Counted from the stretch's first letter, positions 1 to 9,359 are shown. The stretch is DNA of 64,000 bases from Lamprocystis purpurea DSM 4197 (GCF_000379525.1 NZ_KB902498.1:110391-174390); one strand, 5' to 3'. Notes: a model not told the origin generated them from the letters alone. A program made the numbers and translations.

Positions 1-209
1 TGTTTTCCCTTTGCCCCTCTTGCCTACGGAACCAAGGATGGGTGCGGACCAAGAAAAGCTCAAGTAATACTCTGTTCAGAACATGGTCATTACAGAGTAT
101 TTTAGTAGGAATACCGGTGCCAACCGTCACTGCTCGGTTGAGCCCCCGGCCGGCGGATCTCCGCGGACCTTCCGCCAACCGGCAGAGCCGCACGCCGCCG
201 GATCGGCTG
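1..209. other. Left-edge intergenic stretch with an inverted repeat
   Basis: No convincing gene is seen. A perfect 10-bp inverted repeat, AATACTCTGT at 66-75 and ACAGAGTATT at 92-101, is separated by 16 bases. It is AT-rich and has no T-run, so it looks more like a protein-binding site or weak hairpin than an intrinsic terminator. It lies downstream of the minus-strand metallopeptidase gene. Confidence 0.4.
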
Positions 210-2345
210 CTAACGGGGCTCCGCCAGGCTTGATCGCGGCACGGGTGTGAGTTCGGGTCGCGCCTCGCCGAACCAGTGGACCAGGGGGGAATCGCCGGGC
301 GGCCATTGGCCCTTCTGCCGGTTGTCGGGCGCCGTCCCGGTGAAGACCAGATAGCCGTACTTGCCGTAATGGGGGAGTTTGCGAGTCAGTCCGGGCACTG
401 CCGCGGCGTCGGTTGTCGCGACCCAGCCGAGCGCCTGATCGCCGCGTTGGCGGGTGAGTGCCAGGCTGGCGTCAGTGGTGTCCACGGCCGCCCCGGCGAT
501 GTTCAGGGCCCGCGCTGCCGGGTCCAGGCTGAACCCCTGACTGCCCGCGGCGAAGGCGCCGAGATGACGGTTCTCCCAGCCCAGCAGCCACACCGGCCGG
601 TCGGTCGGGAGCGCCGGGTGATCACTGTCCAGCGCGACCTGCCAGCCCGCATGACCGCGCTGCCACTCGGTCGCCAGTGCGCGATAGGCCTCAAGCAGGT
701 CGGGCGGTGCGGCACCGGGGAGCAGGATCAGACCCTGCGCGGCGCCGAACAGCCCGCCCAGGGAGACCGCTGACTCTCCCGCCTCCAGGGTCCTGAAGCT
801 GTCGAATTCCGGGTCCAGGGCTACGCGGAGCGGGGCGGCGGGCAGCTCGATGGTGAAATCGGTGTCGCGCCCCGTGAGCGTGACCAGGGTTTGCCGCGGT
901 GCCCCATCGGTCAGGTGGACGACGACCGGAACCGCGAAGGGGTAGGGGGCCTGCCGTTGGGTCTGCGCGACCCGGCCGCTGACCCGGTAGCCGTTCGCGA
1001 GTGGTTCGGACCGGACCTCGGACAAGGCCAGGCGCGGTGCCCCGGTGCGGGTGGTCCAGGCGGTAAAATAGGTGCCGAGATCGCGGCCGGACACCGTCTC
1101 GAAGGCGCTGCGCAGTTGCGGATAGCCGGCGACGCGAAAGCGGTTGTCGGTGTAGAAGCGTTGCAGCCCCTGGATGAAGGCCGCATCGCCCAACTGGATG
1201 CGCAGGTTATGAAAGACCATGGCGGCCTTGCCGTAGCCGATCGCCTGACTGGCCGCGCCATGGCGTCCGCGGAACGCGATGAGCGGGAAGTCGGCCCCGG
1301 TACGCACATAGTCGGCGAAGGCGGCGAGGCTGTCGCGGCGATAGGCGGCGCCCTGGCCCTCGCGTTCCTTCATCAGGTGATCCGCCAGATAGGCGGTGAG
1401 CCCTTCGCTCCAGTTGCCGCCCTGGTAGTTGACATAGACGCCGTTGCCCCACCAATTGTGCAGCACCTCATGGGGATAAGAGGACGTGATGATGAACGGC
1501 AGCCGGATGACTTGCGGGCCGAGCAGGGTAAAGGAGGGCATGCCGTAGCCGGTCTCCCAGAAGTTCTCGACCAAGGCGAACTTGGCGTAGGGGTAGGGAC
1601 CGATGAGCCGGCTGTAGAGGTCCAGATACTCCCGCGTGGCGGCCAGGTAGCCGGCGGCGAGTGGCGCATCGGGCGTGCGCAGCCAGACCTGGGCCTCAGC
1701 TTCCTGATGCGGCGGGGCGCCCTGGTCGCGGTAGAGTGTGAAGGGGGCGGCGATCAGATAGATATCGTCCTGGGGTTGGGTTTCGGCCCAGGCGGAGCCC
1801 ATATCAGACCCATTGCCTGGTCCGGCGCCTTGGGAAACGGCCTGCCAGCCCGCGGGCAGGCTGACCCGCAGCGTGAAACGTTGCAGTGTGCCCGGCATCC
1901 GTGGGTACCAGCCGCTGCCGCCGTCGAGAAAGACCCCGTCCGGCCCGATGGTGCCGAGGGTTGTCTGCTGCTCGCGGCCCATGCCTTCGCTGACGGCCGT
2001 CAGCGCATGGCGGATCGTGCCGCCGTAGGTGAGGGTCGCGCTGCCGCCGGCCGTGGGAGTCAGGCGCAGCCGCAGAGCCTCCAGATGCGCATCCTCGCCC
2101 AGAACTTCCAGCGTCCCTTGGTCCGGCGCGACGCGCGGCGACAGGCCGGTGTGCAGCACCAGGTCGACGCTGTCGCGGCCGGGCGGGAGGGTGAGTCGAT
2201 CGGTCACGGTCAGTTGGCCGGACGCCGGGTCGATGACCGCCGCGATCTCGTGATCGACGACCGGCAGGTCGGCCAGCACGGACAGCGGCAGCAGGAGGCT
2301 GCTGAGCACGATCGGCAGCAGGATGAGGCGGAGGAGTTTGCGCAT
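210..2345 (-). CDS. M1-family (gluzincin) metallopeptidase, secreted
   Basis: The product is about 711 residues. The start was chosen at 2345 because it gives a clean signal peptide (MRKLLRLILLP followed by a Leu-rich core ending near VLA). The zinc motif HEVLH is at residues 292-296 and the third ligand is Glu314 in WSEGL. That places it in the M1/gluzincin group, although the spacing to the Glu is one residue shorter than the usual HExxH-x18-E. No GAMEN exopeptidase motif is visible (GYGMPSF is found at about that place), so aminopeptidase activity should not be assumed. The C-terminal third (about residues 480-711) is poorly conserved and may be a beta-rich accessory domain. It diverges from the ChaN-like gene, leaving a 69-bp shared promoter region. 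The substrate is unknown, and a periplasmic location is inferred from the leader. Confidence 0.85.
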   Translation of the reverse strand: MRKLLRLILLPIVLSSLLLPLSVLADLPVVDHEIAAVIDPASGQLTVTDRLTLPPGRDSVDLVLHTGLSPRVAPDQGTLEVLGEDAHLEALRLRLTPTAGGSATLTYGGTIRHALTAVSEGMGREQQTTLGTIGPDGVFLDGGSGWYPRMPGTLQRFTLRVSLPAGWQAVSQGAGPGNGSDMGSAWAETQPQDDIYLIAAPFTLYRDQGAPPHQEAEAQVWLRTPDAPLAAGYLAATREYLDLYSRLIGPYPYAKFALVENFWETGYGMPSFTLLGPQVIRLPFIITSSYPHEVLHNWWGNGVYVNYQGGNWSEGLTAYLADHLMKEREGQGAAYRRDSLAAFADYVRTGADFPLIAFRGRHGAASQAIGYGKAAMVFHNLRIQLGDAAFIQGLQRFYTDNRFRVAGYPQLRSAFETVSGRDLGTYFTAWTTRTGAPRLALSEVRSEPLANGYRVSGRVAQTQRQAPYPFAVPVVVHLTDGAPRQTLVTLTGRDTDFTIELPAAPLRVALDPEFDSFRTLEAGESAVSLGGLFGAAQGLILLPGAAPPDLLEAYRALATEWQRGHAGWQVALDSDHPALPTDRPVWLLGWENRHLGAFAAGSQGFSLDPAARALNIAGAAVDTTDASLALTRQRGDQALGWVATTDAAAVPGLTRKLPHYGKYGYLVFTGTAPDNRQKGQWPPGDSPLVHWFGEARPELTPVPRSSLAEPR

Positions 2346-2414
2346 CGGGGTCTGGGGGCTCGTGCAGGTGGCGGATTGGCGGCGGTCGGCGGCCTTGGTC
2401 CATCCTCTGGCGCC

Positions 2415-3638
2415 ATGACCGAATTGGCTTATGATAACGCGGCCCGGCTTGGGCCAATACCAGCGAGGATTGCCGTGGCCGCTTGTCGATCGATTCTTCC
2501 CTTGGCTCTGGCGCTCGTGCTGGGCACTCATGTCGCAGTTTCGGCGGCGGACGCACCCGCGGCGGCGGGCGCCGCGGTTCCAGTCGACACGCCGACCCGG
2601 GTGCTCGATCCGCGCACGCTCACCAACATGGAGCAGTTGCTCGATGCCATCGCCGACCGGCGTGTGGTGTTCGTCGGTGAAAGCCACGACCGCTACGAGG
2701 ATCATCTCAACCAACTCAAGGTGATCCAGGGTCTGAAAGCGCGCGGCAAGGAGGTCGCGATCGGCGTGGAGTTCTTTCAGCAGCCGTACCAGTCGGTCGT
2801 CGACGCCTACATCAACGCAGAAATCGATGAGGCGGCATTTCTGGGCCAGACCGAATATTTCGACCGCTGGCGCTATGACTACCGTCTCTACCGGCCGATC
2901 CTGCAGTTCGCGCGGGAACACCGCATCCCGGTGATCGCCTTGAATCTCGACTCCGCGTTGACCAAACGCGTCGGCGAGGTCGGCATCGACGGCCTCGACC
3001 CCCAGGAGCGGGCGCGGGTCCCCGCCGAGATCGACCGGTCGGATACCGCCTACCAGGAGCGGGTGAAAGCGGTGTTCGACCAGCATCCGATGCCGGATAA
3101 GAAATCGTTCGAGCGGTTCATCGAGGTGCAACTCCTGTGGGATGAGGGCATGGCCGAGCGCGCCGCCCGCTACCTCCAGGAGCACCCGCAGCAGACCCTG
3201 GTGGTGTTGGCCGGCGCCGGGCATCTGGAGTACGGTCAGGGGATTCCCAAACGGCTGTTGCGGCGGCAGCCGGTGTCTGCCGTCAGCCTGCTGAACGCCA
3301 ACCAGCGTGAACTCGACCCGGCCGCGGCGGACTATCTGCTGTTCCCGCGACCGGTCGATCTGCCCCCATCCGGGATGCTCGGAGTGATGTTGAACCCTGA
3401 GGTCGGTGACCAGGGCCTGGAAATCCAGGGATTTTCTGAGGACAGCGGGGCCAAGGCAGCCGGCGTCAAAGAGGGCGACCGCATCGTGCGGGTCGGCGAG
3501 CAGCCGATCAGTACCTATGCCGACATCCGCATCGCCCTGATCGACGCCCTGCCGGGCCAGCGGGTCCAGGTCGAGGTCTTGCGTAAGCCGCTCATTGGTG
3601 CCGATGAGACGCTGACCTTTGATGCCGAGTTGCACTGA
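2415..3638 (+). CDS. ChaN family protein with C-terminal PDZ domain
   Basis: The product is 407 residues from the ATG at 2415. A GTG at 2475 has a better Shine-Dalgarno (AGGA six bases upstream) and would put the hydrophobic leader (ILPLALALVLG) directly at the N terminus, so that shorter start is a serious alternative. The ChaN/haem-binding uptake domain (DUF399) runs from about residue 70 to 300 and includes the conserved VFVGESHDRYEDH segment, the Glu/His-rich core of this family. A PDZ domain follows (about 318-400; GVMLNPEV, GDRIVRVG). Known ChaN-like proteins are envelope lipoproteins proposed to bind haem or iron. The PDZ addition suggests peptide binding or protein assembly in the periplasm. 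No lipobox Cys is visible. The function in this organism is inferred only from the family. Confidence 0.82.
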   Translation: MTELAYDNAARLGPIPARIAVAACRSILPLALALVLGTHVAVSAADAPAAAGAAVPVDTPTRVLDPRTLTNMEQLLDAIADRRVVFVGESHDRYEDHLNQLKVIQGLKARGKEVAIGVEFFQQPYQSVVDAYINAEIDEAAFLGQTEYFDRWRYDYRLYRPILQFAREHRIPVIALNLDSALTKRVGEVGIDGLDPQERARVPAEIDRSDTAYQERVKAVFDQHPMPDKKSFERFIEVQLLWDEGMAERAARYLQEHPQQTLVVLAGAGHLEYGQGIPKRLLRRQPVSAVSLLNANQRELDPAAADYLLFPRPVDLPPSGMLGVMLNPEVGDQGLEIQGFSEDSGAKAAGVKEGDRIVRVGEQPISTYADIRIALIDALPGQRVQVEVLRKPLIGADETLTFDAELH

Positions 3639-3715
3639 ACAGGGGGCCGAGCTGCGCTCATGAATGCACCTAGACACAGGGCTGCGTCGACGGCGAGCGA
3701 TCCTGGTCCGGCCGC

Positions 3716-5098
3716 ATGACGCCCGCGCCGCGATCGGCTGACGGCGGGCGCCGTGGGCCGGAACTCCTCTCGCCCGCCGGCAGCCTGCGCCACCTGCGCT
3801 ACGCCTTCGCCTTTGGAGCCGACGCGGTGTACGCGGGTCTGCCGCGTTACAGTTTGCGGGTGCGCAACAACGACTTCGATGCCGCGGCCATCGGCTTGGG
3901 GATTCAGGAGGCCCATGCCCTGGGCCGGCGCTTTTACCTGGCCGCCAATCTGATGCCGCACGGCGCCAAGGTCCGCACCTTCATCGCCGATATGGAGCCG
4001 ATCCTGGCCTTGGGCCCGGATGCCCTGATCATGGCCGATCCGGGATTGATTCTCCTGGTGCGCGAGCGCTGGCCGGACATGCCCATCCATTTGTCGGTGC
4101 AGGCCAATACCGTCAATGCCGCCGCCGTGCGTTTTTGGGCCGCCGAGGGCGTGACGCGCGTGATCCTGTCCCGCGAACTGTCCCTGGACGAGATCGCCGA
4201 GATCCGCGCCGCCTGCCCCACCACCGAGTTGGAAGTCTTCGTGCATGGCGCGCTGTGCATCGCGTACTCCGGGCGCTGCCTGCTCTCGGGGTATTTCAAC
4301 CACCGTGACGCCAATCAGGGCTCTTGTACCAACGCTTGTCGCTGGGAATACCAGTTGGGTGCATCCGCCGCGGCGGACGATGCATTGGCCAATGTCCCGG
4401 CGGATCAGGCGGGGCAGTGCGGCGGCGGTCAGGCGCGGCACCCGCGGGCGGATGCCGTCTATCTGCTCACCGAGGGCAAGCGGCCCGGCGACGCCATGCC
4501 GATCTTCGAGGACGAGCACGGCACCTACATCCTGAACGCCCGCGACCTGCGGGCGGTGGCGCATGTCGATCGGCTGGTGGCCATGGGCATCGACTGTCTG
4601 AAGATCGAGGGCCGAACCAAGTCACACTATTACGCCGCGCGGACCGCCCAGGTCTACCGGGCGGCGATCGACGACGCGCTCGCAGGACGCGGTTTCCGCC
4701 CGGAACTGCTCGCCGAACTGGAGGGCCTGGCCAACCGCGGATACACGGAAGGCTTTTACCGCCGCCATGCCGCGGCCGAGATCCAGAACTATGCCGATGG
4801 TGTTTCCCGGACCGATCGGGAGATCTTCGTCGGCGAGGTCATGGCGCCGGACGCGGCGGCGCGTCCGGATTGGCTGGCGATCGAGGTCAAGAACCGCTTC
4901 GCCGTGGGCGATGACCTGCATCTGCTCACCCCGGCAGGGAACCGGCGTTTCCGCCTCGAACACATGGAGACCCTGGAGGGCGAGCCCCTAACCGTCGCGC
5001 CTGGGGCCGGCTGGCGGGTGTGTATCCCGCGGGTTGGTGGCGACGGCGGTATGGGGCTGCTGACGCGTTATGTGGAGAAGGACGAAAGGATAACGTGA
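3716..5098 (+). CDS. trhP: tRNA 5-hydroxyuridine hydroxylase, U32 peptidase-like (TrhP/YegQ)
   Basis: The product is 460 residues, close to E. coli YegQ. The N terminus PELLSPAGSLRHLRYAFAFGADAVY is typical of the U32 family (residues 16-40). The U32 signature EVFVHGALCIAYSGRC is present near residue 170, followed by further conserved Cys residues (SCTNACRWEY). In E. coli the enzyme hydroxylates U34 of several tRNAs using prephenate-derived chemistry, as the first step of cmo5U/mcmo5U synthesis. The protein is cytoplasmic. Its TGA stop overlaps the first bases of a dispersed stem-loop repeat (see 5095-5142), so the 3' end of the transcript would carry that hairpin. Confidence 0.9.
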   Translation: MTPAPRSADGGRRGPELLSPAGSLRHLRYAFAFGADAVYAGLPRYSLRVRNNDFDAAAIGLGIQEAHALGRRFYLAANLMPHGAKVRTFIADMEPILALGPDALIMADPGLILLVRERWPDMPIHLSVQANTVNAAAVRFWAAEGVTRVILSRELSLDEIAEIRAACPTTELEVFVHGALCIAYSGRCLLSGYFNHRDANQGSCTNACRWEYQLGASAAADDALANVPADQAGQCGGGQARHPRADAVYLLTEGKRPGDAMPIFEDEHGTYILNARDLRAVAHVDRLVAMGIDCLKIEGRTKSHYYAARTAQVYRAAIDDALAGRGFRPELLAELEGLANRGYTEGFYRRHAAAEIQNYADGVSRTDREIFVGEVMAPDAAARPDWLAIEVKNRFAVGDDLHLLTPAGNRRFRLEHMETLEGEPLTVAPGAGWRVCIPRVGGDGGMGLLTRYVEKDERIT

Positions 5099-5142
5099 TT
5101 TCCGGGAAAGGATGTACCGACGTGTAGGGGCGACTTTAGTGA
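5095..5142 (+). repeat. Stop-codon-linked stem-loop repeat, copy 1
   Basis: The repeat begins GTGATTTCCGGGAAAGGA and continues through GTAGGGGCGACTTTAGT. The same sequence, with few changes, is found at 6986-7040 (opposite strand) and 62235-62290. The right arm of the palindrome is degraded in this copy (GTGACCC in place of GTCGCCCC), because a second repeat abuts at 5147. In all three places the GGTGATTTC head lies on the stop codon of a coding sequence. Confidence 0.75.
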
Positions 5143-5146
5143 CCCT

Positions 5147-5267
5147 TGGTGGATGCGGCGCGCACGACCGATGTGCCGGTTCCCAAACACCGTGCGGCGC
5201 GCCTTATCCACCCTACAGCTACAGCATCGCCGGTTTTGTAGGGTGGATAAGCGCAGCGCATCCACCA
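5147..5267 (+). repeat. MITE-like palindromic repeat, copy 1 (core only)
   Basis: The element is bounded by TGGTGGATGCGG on the left and CGCATCCACCA on the right. Inside are CTTATCCACCCTAC and its complement GTAGGGTGGATAAG, so the unit can fold into a long hairpin. It shares these blocks with 9627-9741, 26639-26753 and 62461-62584. The outer terminal repeats seen around the other copies are missing here. It has no coding capacity and should be regarded as a non-autonomous repeat. Confidence 0.85.
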
Positions 5268-5323
5268 TCAGCCCCGCCGACGGCTCCATGCTTCGTCAAC
5301 GATGCGCAGCCGGGTACGCCGAA

Positions 5324-5677
5324 TCAGGGCCAGATGACGGTGAGCCCGCCGATGGTCCCGACCGCCGTCTCACCAACGAGCGGCCTGACCTCGGGACGGC
5401 CGTAGGCACCGTCCGCGAGGCGGTAGATCATCAGGGTGCGGTCGGTGGGATGGACCAGCCAGTATTCCCGGACGCCGGCTCGTTCGTAGGTGTCGCGCTT
5501 CTCGCCCTGGTCCTTGGCGGCGGTGCGGCGGGACAGGACCTCGACCACCCAGTCGGGCGCACCGCGGCAGCCGGCCTCATCGAGCTTCCCGGGGTCGCAG
5601 ATCACGGCGATGTCGGGCTGGACCACGGTGTCAATCACCGCAATCGAGACGATTGCAGTCGGGCAAGGGGTATACAT
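5324..5677 (-). pseudogene. Uma2-family (DUF820) nuclease-like fragment, N-terminus lost
   Basis: The recognisable part is the C-terminal half of an Uma2/DUF820 protein: VVQPDIAVICDPGKL, then GAPDWVVEVLS, then a YERAGVREYWLVHP block. These are the PD-(D/E)XK core features of the family. Complete members are about 180-200 residues and carry a conserved N-terminal region that is absent here; the homology begins abruptly about 18 residues into the frame. The break coincides with the truncated end of the plus-strand gene starting near 5667, so a rearrangement joined two unrelated pieces. Expression as a functional protein is unlikely. Confidence 0.7.
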
Positions 5678-5843
5678 TAAGCGTTACTTGGAGCGTACCT
5701 ACGGTAAGGGGCGTTGGCGTAAGATGAAAGGGTTTGCTACTGTCCGACTTTCCGATGGCACAATTTGTTATTCCGAAATACATTGGTTCGAAGCGCATGG
5801 CGTAGGGCGCAGAGACTTCAAGATAAAGAAGGTGATCTCATGA
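5667..5843 (+). pseudogene. Hypothetical protein, 5' end missing
   Basis: An open frame of about 58 residues (YLERTYGKGRW, then KGFATVRLSDG, then HWFEAHGVGRRDFKIK) has a plausible protein composition but no start codon or ribosome site before it. The frame runs back into antisense sequence of the Uma2 fragment, so its 5' end was probably removed by the same rearrangement. Its stop overlaps the next gene as ATGA, the usual sign of translational coupling. I do not recognise the family. The basic, aromatic composition would suit a small nucleic-acid-binding or toxin-like protein, but nothing in the sequence settles this. Confidence 0.45.
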
Positions 5844-6070
5844 GCAATTTCGTGATCTGCATCAATAACGAGGACAATCCTGCAAGCCTGATAATGGGTA
5901 AAGTCTACCCGATACTACCAGATGCGGATGCCGCAGCGCACAACATGGTCCGCGTTATTGATGAAGACAAGTCGGAGTCCGACGGCTATTTGTACGAAGC
6001 ATCTATGTTTGCCCACATCGATTTGCCGGAGACGGTGAGGCTGGCTCTCGAACAACGCGGGCAACTTTAG
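5840..6070 (+). CDS. Small hypothetical protein
   Basis: The product is 76 residues and acidic (MSNFVICINNEDNPASL... ending LALEQRGQL). The start is supported by AAGAAGGTG eight bases upstream and by the ATGA overlap with the preceding truncated gene. This indicates a two-gene unit in which a basic and an acidic small protein were once co-translated. That arrangement is reminiscent of toxin-antitoxin or immunity pairs, but I do not recognise either family and the upstream partner is broken. GC content is lower than in the neighbouring housekeeping genes, which hints at acquisition. Confidence 0.6.
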   Translation: MSNFVICINNEDNPASLIMGKVYPILPDADAAAHNMVRVIDEDKSESDGYLYEASMFAHIDLPETVRLALEQRGQL

Positions 6071-6344
6071 GGAAAAGGATTTGGAAAACAATCGGATGTG
6101 GTCAGGTCTCGCATCGTGGCATTCCGATGAAATGGTCTACTATCGACCCGCAAGCGCCCTCTTCTCAGCCCCCTCGGATGCGCTCCGACCGTCGCTTAGG
6201 TGCCGTCCGGCACCGGCCGGCGACCACGGGCTCGGGGATACAATTCTCTCTCTAAATCTGGCCGTGCCCGCAGCGGGTACCGTGCCGGGATCGGATGAGT
6301 CCAATAAACGCTTAGCCGTCAGGTTTCCGGAAGAGGTGCATACC

Positions 6345-6740
6345 ATGCTTCATCCAAACCAGTTTCAAGTAAATGAAACATGGGTTATCTTCAAGTTAAA
6401 TGACGCTCCGGTTATCACTGATCGCGATGGTGATTTCAATGTTTTCGCATTGATGGATGCGGCAAGTTGCTTTATTCTTGATACAGGTTTTGTACCTTCG
6501 GAATCGCAAGAATTATCTGAAACAGAAGCAAAGCGTATATTGAAAAAAGGATATGGTCATAAAAAGCAATACGCAAGGGAGCTTATTATCTCAGGACAGC
6601 AGATAGCCAACAATCTAAGTATAGAAGCAGAACGTTGCGGTATTAGCGTCAGTCGTGTCCCGGAAGATCAGCTTCGACTTCTCATCGATGAGGCTCGTGA
6701 GAGTTTTCAGGAGTATATAAGTAACGGGCGGTGTCAATAG
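6345..6740 (+). CDS. Hypothetical protein, low-GC
   Basis: The product is 131 residues. The start at 6345 was preferred over upstream in-frame ATGs because GGAAGAGGTG stands just before it and because the upstream part (6081-6344) reads as low-complexity noncoding sequence. The protein begins MLHPNQFQVNETWVIFKLND and ends in a helical, charged segment. No family is recognised; the N-terminal half could be a small beta-domain. Codon use is markedly AT-richer than the flanking genes, suggesting horizontal origin. Confidence 0.55.
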   Translation: MLHPNQFQVNETWVIFKLNDAPVITDRDGDFNVFALMDAASCFILDTGFVPSESQELSETEAKRILKKGYGHKKQYARELIISGQQIANNLSIEAERCGISVSRVPEDQLRLLIDEARESFQEYISNGRCQ

Positions 6741-6985
6741 CAATCTAACACGCGCCTCACGCCGAGTCGGTACTGCGTCGCCGAGCCTGGCGCTTTGCTG
6801 TTGCGTTATTAGGGGCGCAGTGCGGCCCGGCTTAGGCGCTGATCCGGACCGGGCCAGTTTCGGAAGCAGCATTCTTGGAGTTATAGCCTTCGGACGTAAT
6901 AACCGGACGTAGGGGCGGGTTTCAAACCCGCCCCTACACGAAGGTCTGTCTGGATATCAGGTGCGAACGCTATATAAGGGTGCCG
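6741..6985. other. Intergenic region with a perfect palindromic repeat
   Basis: No gene is supported. A 29-base palindrome at 6909-6937 (GTAGGGGCGGGTTT, one base, then its exact complement) is of the same class as the GTAGGGGCGAC hairpin that follows at 6986. These look like bacterial interspersed palindromes of one size and outer motif but differing centres. Confidence 0.5.
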
Positions 6986-7040
6986 GTAGGGGCGACTTAA
7001 GTCGCCCCTACACGTCGGCAGATCCTTTCCCCGAAATCAC
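6986..7040 (-). repeat. Stop-codon-linked stem-loop repeat, copy 2
   Basis: Read on the minus strand, it starts directly after the first two bases of the maeB TAG stop with GGTGATTTCGGGGAAAGGA. It ends in a perfect 26-base palindrome (GTAGGGGCGACTT and its complement, 6986-7011). It is homologous to 5095-5142 and 62235-62290. It would form the 3' hairpin of the maeB message. There is no T-run after the stem, so it is not a classical intrinsic terminator. Confidence 0.75.
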
Positions 7041-9359
7041 CTAAACGCTGACGTCCTGACGCGCGGCCGCCGCGCTCGCCACGGCCAGGGCCGTCATATT
7101 CAGCATGCGGCGCACCGTGGTCGCGGGGGTGAGGATGTAGGCCGTGGCCGCCGCGCCCATCAGCACCGGACCCACCGTCACCCCGTGGCCGGTGGTGGTC
7201 TTGAGCACGTTATAGAGGATGTTGGCCGAATCCAGGTTGGGGCAGATCAGCAGGTTCGCCGAGCCCTTGAGGGTGGAGTCGGCCAGGTAGTGGCCGCGGA
7301 TGTCCTCATCCAGCGCGGCGTCGCCGTGCAGTTCGCCGTCACAATTGATGTCGGGATGCGCGGCGGCGAACAGGTCACGCGCCAAACGCATCTTCTGGGC
7401 CGACGCCCGTTTGGACGAGCCGAAGCTGGAGTGCGACAGGAAGGCGACCTTGGGCGGCAGGCCAAAACGCAGCACCTCCTGTACGGCCATCCAGGCGATC
7501 TCGGCCAACTGGTGCGCGCTGGGGTCCTCGTTGACATAGGTGTCGGTAATGAAGAGCGGTCCGCGATCGGTCATCAGGGCATTGAGCGCGGCGTAATTGC
7601 TGGTGCCCACCCGCAAACCAAGGATGCTCTGGATGCATTCGAGGTGCGCCTCGTAGGCGCCCACTAGGCCGCAGAGCATGGCGTCGGCGTCGCCCAGGGC
7701 GACCATCAGCGCGCCGATGCGTGTGTTGGAGCGGCGCACCGCCGCCTTGGCCTCGGCCGGTGTGGCGCCATTGCGGCGCATGCGCTGGTGGTAATGCTCC
7801 CAGTACTGACGAAAGCGCGGGTCATCCTCGGGATTGATGTTCTCCACGTCGACCCCGAGGCGCATGCGCAGGCCGGCCTTGGCGATGCGCGCGTCGATGA
7901 CGGCCGGACGTCCGATCAGGATGGGCCGGGCGACCTGTTCGTCGATCGCCATCTGGGCGGCACGCAACGCCCGTTCGTCCTCGCCGTCGGAATAGGCGAC
8001 GCGCTTGCAGCCGTCCGGCAAGGCCTTGGCGGCGTTGAACACCGGGCGCATGAGCATCCTGGTCTGGTGAATGAAGCGCGACAGCGTCTCCTTGTAGGCA
8101 TCCATGTCGAGGATGGGGCGGGTGGCGACTCCCGAATCGGCGGCGGCCTGGGCCACGGCGGGTGCGATCCGCAGGATCAGGCGCGAGTCGAACGGCTTGG
8201 GGATCAGGTACTCGGGTCCGAAGGTCAAGTCTTGCCCGGCGTAGGCGGCGGCCACCTCATCGCTGGTCTCGCTCTTGGCCAGATCGGCGATCTGGCGGAC
8301 ACAGGCGAGTTTCATCTCCGGCGTGATTCGGGTGGCGCCGCAGTCGAGCGCACCGCGAAAGATATAGGGGAAGCACAGGACGTTGTTGACCTGGTTCGGA
8401 TAGTCCGAGCGGCCGGTCGCGATGATACAGTCGGGGCGGGCGGCCTTGGCCAGTTCGGGGCGGATCTCGGGCTCGGGGTTGGCCAGGGCCAGGATGATGG
8501 GCCGTGCGGCCATGGTTTTCACCATGTCCACGGTCAGCACGCCGGGCGCGGAGCAGCCGAGAAAAACGTCCGCGTCCTTGACGACATCCGCCAGTGTGCG
8601 GGCCTCGGTGGTTTGCGCATAGCGGGCCTTGGATTCATCGAAGCCGCCGGGTCGGCCTGCGTAGATCACGCCCTTGGAATCGGCCATGAAAACGTGCTCG
8701 CGCTTCACGCCCAAACCAACCATGACGTCCACACAGGCGATGGCTGCCGCGCCGGCACCGGACACCGCCAGTTTCACGCGACCGATATCCTTGCCGACCA
8801 GTTCCAGGCCATTGAGCAATGCCGCGCTGGAGATAATGGCCGTGCCGTGCTGATCGTCATGGAAGACCGGGATATTGACGCGTTTGCTGAGCTCGCGCTC
8901 GATGTAGAAGCATTCCGGCGCCTTGATGTCCTCCAGGTTGATGCCGCCCAGGGTCGGCTCCAGCGCGGCGATGATGTCCACCAGCTTGTCCGGGTCGCGC
9001 TCGGCCAGTTCGATATCGAACACATCGATGCCCGCGAATTTCTTGAAGAGACAGGCCTTGCCCTCCATCACGGGTTTGCCGGCCAGTGGGCCAATGTCGC
9101 CCAAACCCAGCACCGCGGTGCCGTTGGTCACGACGCCGACCAGGTTCCCGCGTGATGTGTATTCCGCCGCGAGTGCCGGGTTGGCCTGGATGTCGAGGCA
9201 GGGGTAGGCCACGCCGGGCGAGTAGGCGAGCGACAGGTCATGCTGGTTCGACAGCGGCTTCGTCGGTGTGACTGAAATCTTGCCCCGGCTCGGGCAACGA
9301 TGGTACTCAAGCGCGGCATCGCGCAGCGCCTGCTCGGCAATCGACAGATTCTGTGGCAT
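7041..9359 (-). CDS. maeB: NADP-type malic enzyme with phosphotransacetylase-like domain
   Basis: The product is 772 residues, the length of the large MaeB type. Residues 1 to about 420 form the malic enzyme part: the N-terminal substrate domain ([12 protein letters not shown]), the [17 protein letters not shown] segment with the catalytic Lys, the metal-binding [10 protein letters not shown] segment, and an NAD(P) Rossmann domain ([12 protein letters not shown]). Residues from about 430 to the end resemble phosphate acetyltransferase ([12 protein letters not shown], then LSHSSFGSS, and [15 protein letters not shown] at the end). In this subclass that domain is thought to be regulatory, sensing acetyl-CoA, rather than catalytic. 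The enzyme decarboxylates malate to pyruvate, linking the TCA cycle to pyruvate and NADPH. It is cytoplasmic and transcribed alone. Confidence 0.93.
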   Translation of the reverse strand: MPQNLSIAEQALRDAALEYHRCPSRGKISVTPTKPLSNQHDLSLAYSPGVAYPCLDIQANPALAAEYTSRGNLVGVVTNGTAVLGLGDIGPLAGKPVMEGKACLFKKFAGIDVFDIELAERDPDKLVDIIAALEPTLGGINLEDIKAPECFYIERELSKRVNIPVFHDDQHGTAIISSAALLNGLELVGKDIGRVKLAVSGAGAAAIACVDVMVGLGVKREHVFMADSKGVIYAGRPGGFDESKARYAQTTEARTLADVVKDADVFLGCSAPGVLTVDMVKTMAARPIILALANPEPEIRPELAKAARPDCIIATGRSDYPNQVNNVLCFPYIFRGALDCGATRITPEMKLACVRQIADLAKSETSDEVAAAYAGQDLTFGPEYLIPKPFDSRLILRIAPAVAQAAADSGVATRPILDMDAYKETLSRFIHQTRMLMRPVFNAAKALPDGCKRVAYSDGEDERALRAAQMAIDEQVARPILIGRPAVIDARIAKAGLRMRLGVDVENINPEDDPRFRQYWEHYHQRMRRNGATPAEAKAAVRRSNTRIGALMVALGDADAMLCGLVGAYEAHLECIQSILGLRVGTSNYAALNALMTDRGPLFITDTYVNEDPSAHQLAEIAWMAVQEVLRFGLPPKVAFLSHSSFGSSKRASAQKMRLARDLFAAAHPDINCDGELHGDAALDEDIRGHYLADSTLKGSANLLICPNLDSANILYNVLKTTTGHGVTVGPVLMGAAATAYILTPATTVRRMLNMTALAVASAAAARQDVSV

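Noticed and set aside
891..2414. Long open frame on the plus strand opposite the M1-type peptidase
   Set aside because: It is the antisense shadow of a GC-rich gene; the peptidase has a signal peptide and zinc motif, while the opposing frame has no recognisable features until the ChaN-like start.
2346..3677. Extended N terminus of the M1-type peptidase running antisense through the ChaN-like gene
   Set aside because: The signal peptide at 2345 marks the true start, and the upstream part is antisense to a well-supported gene.
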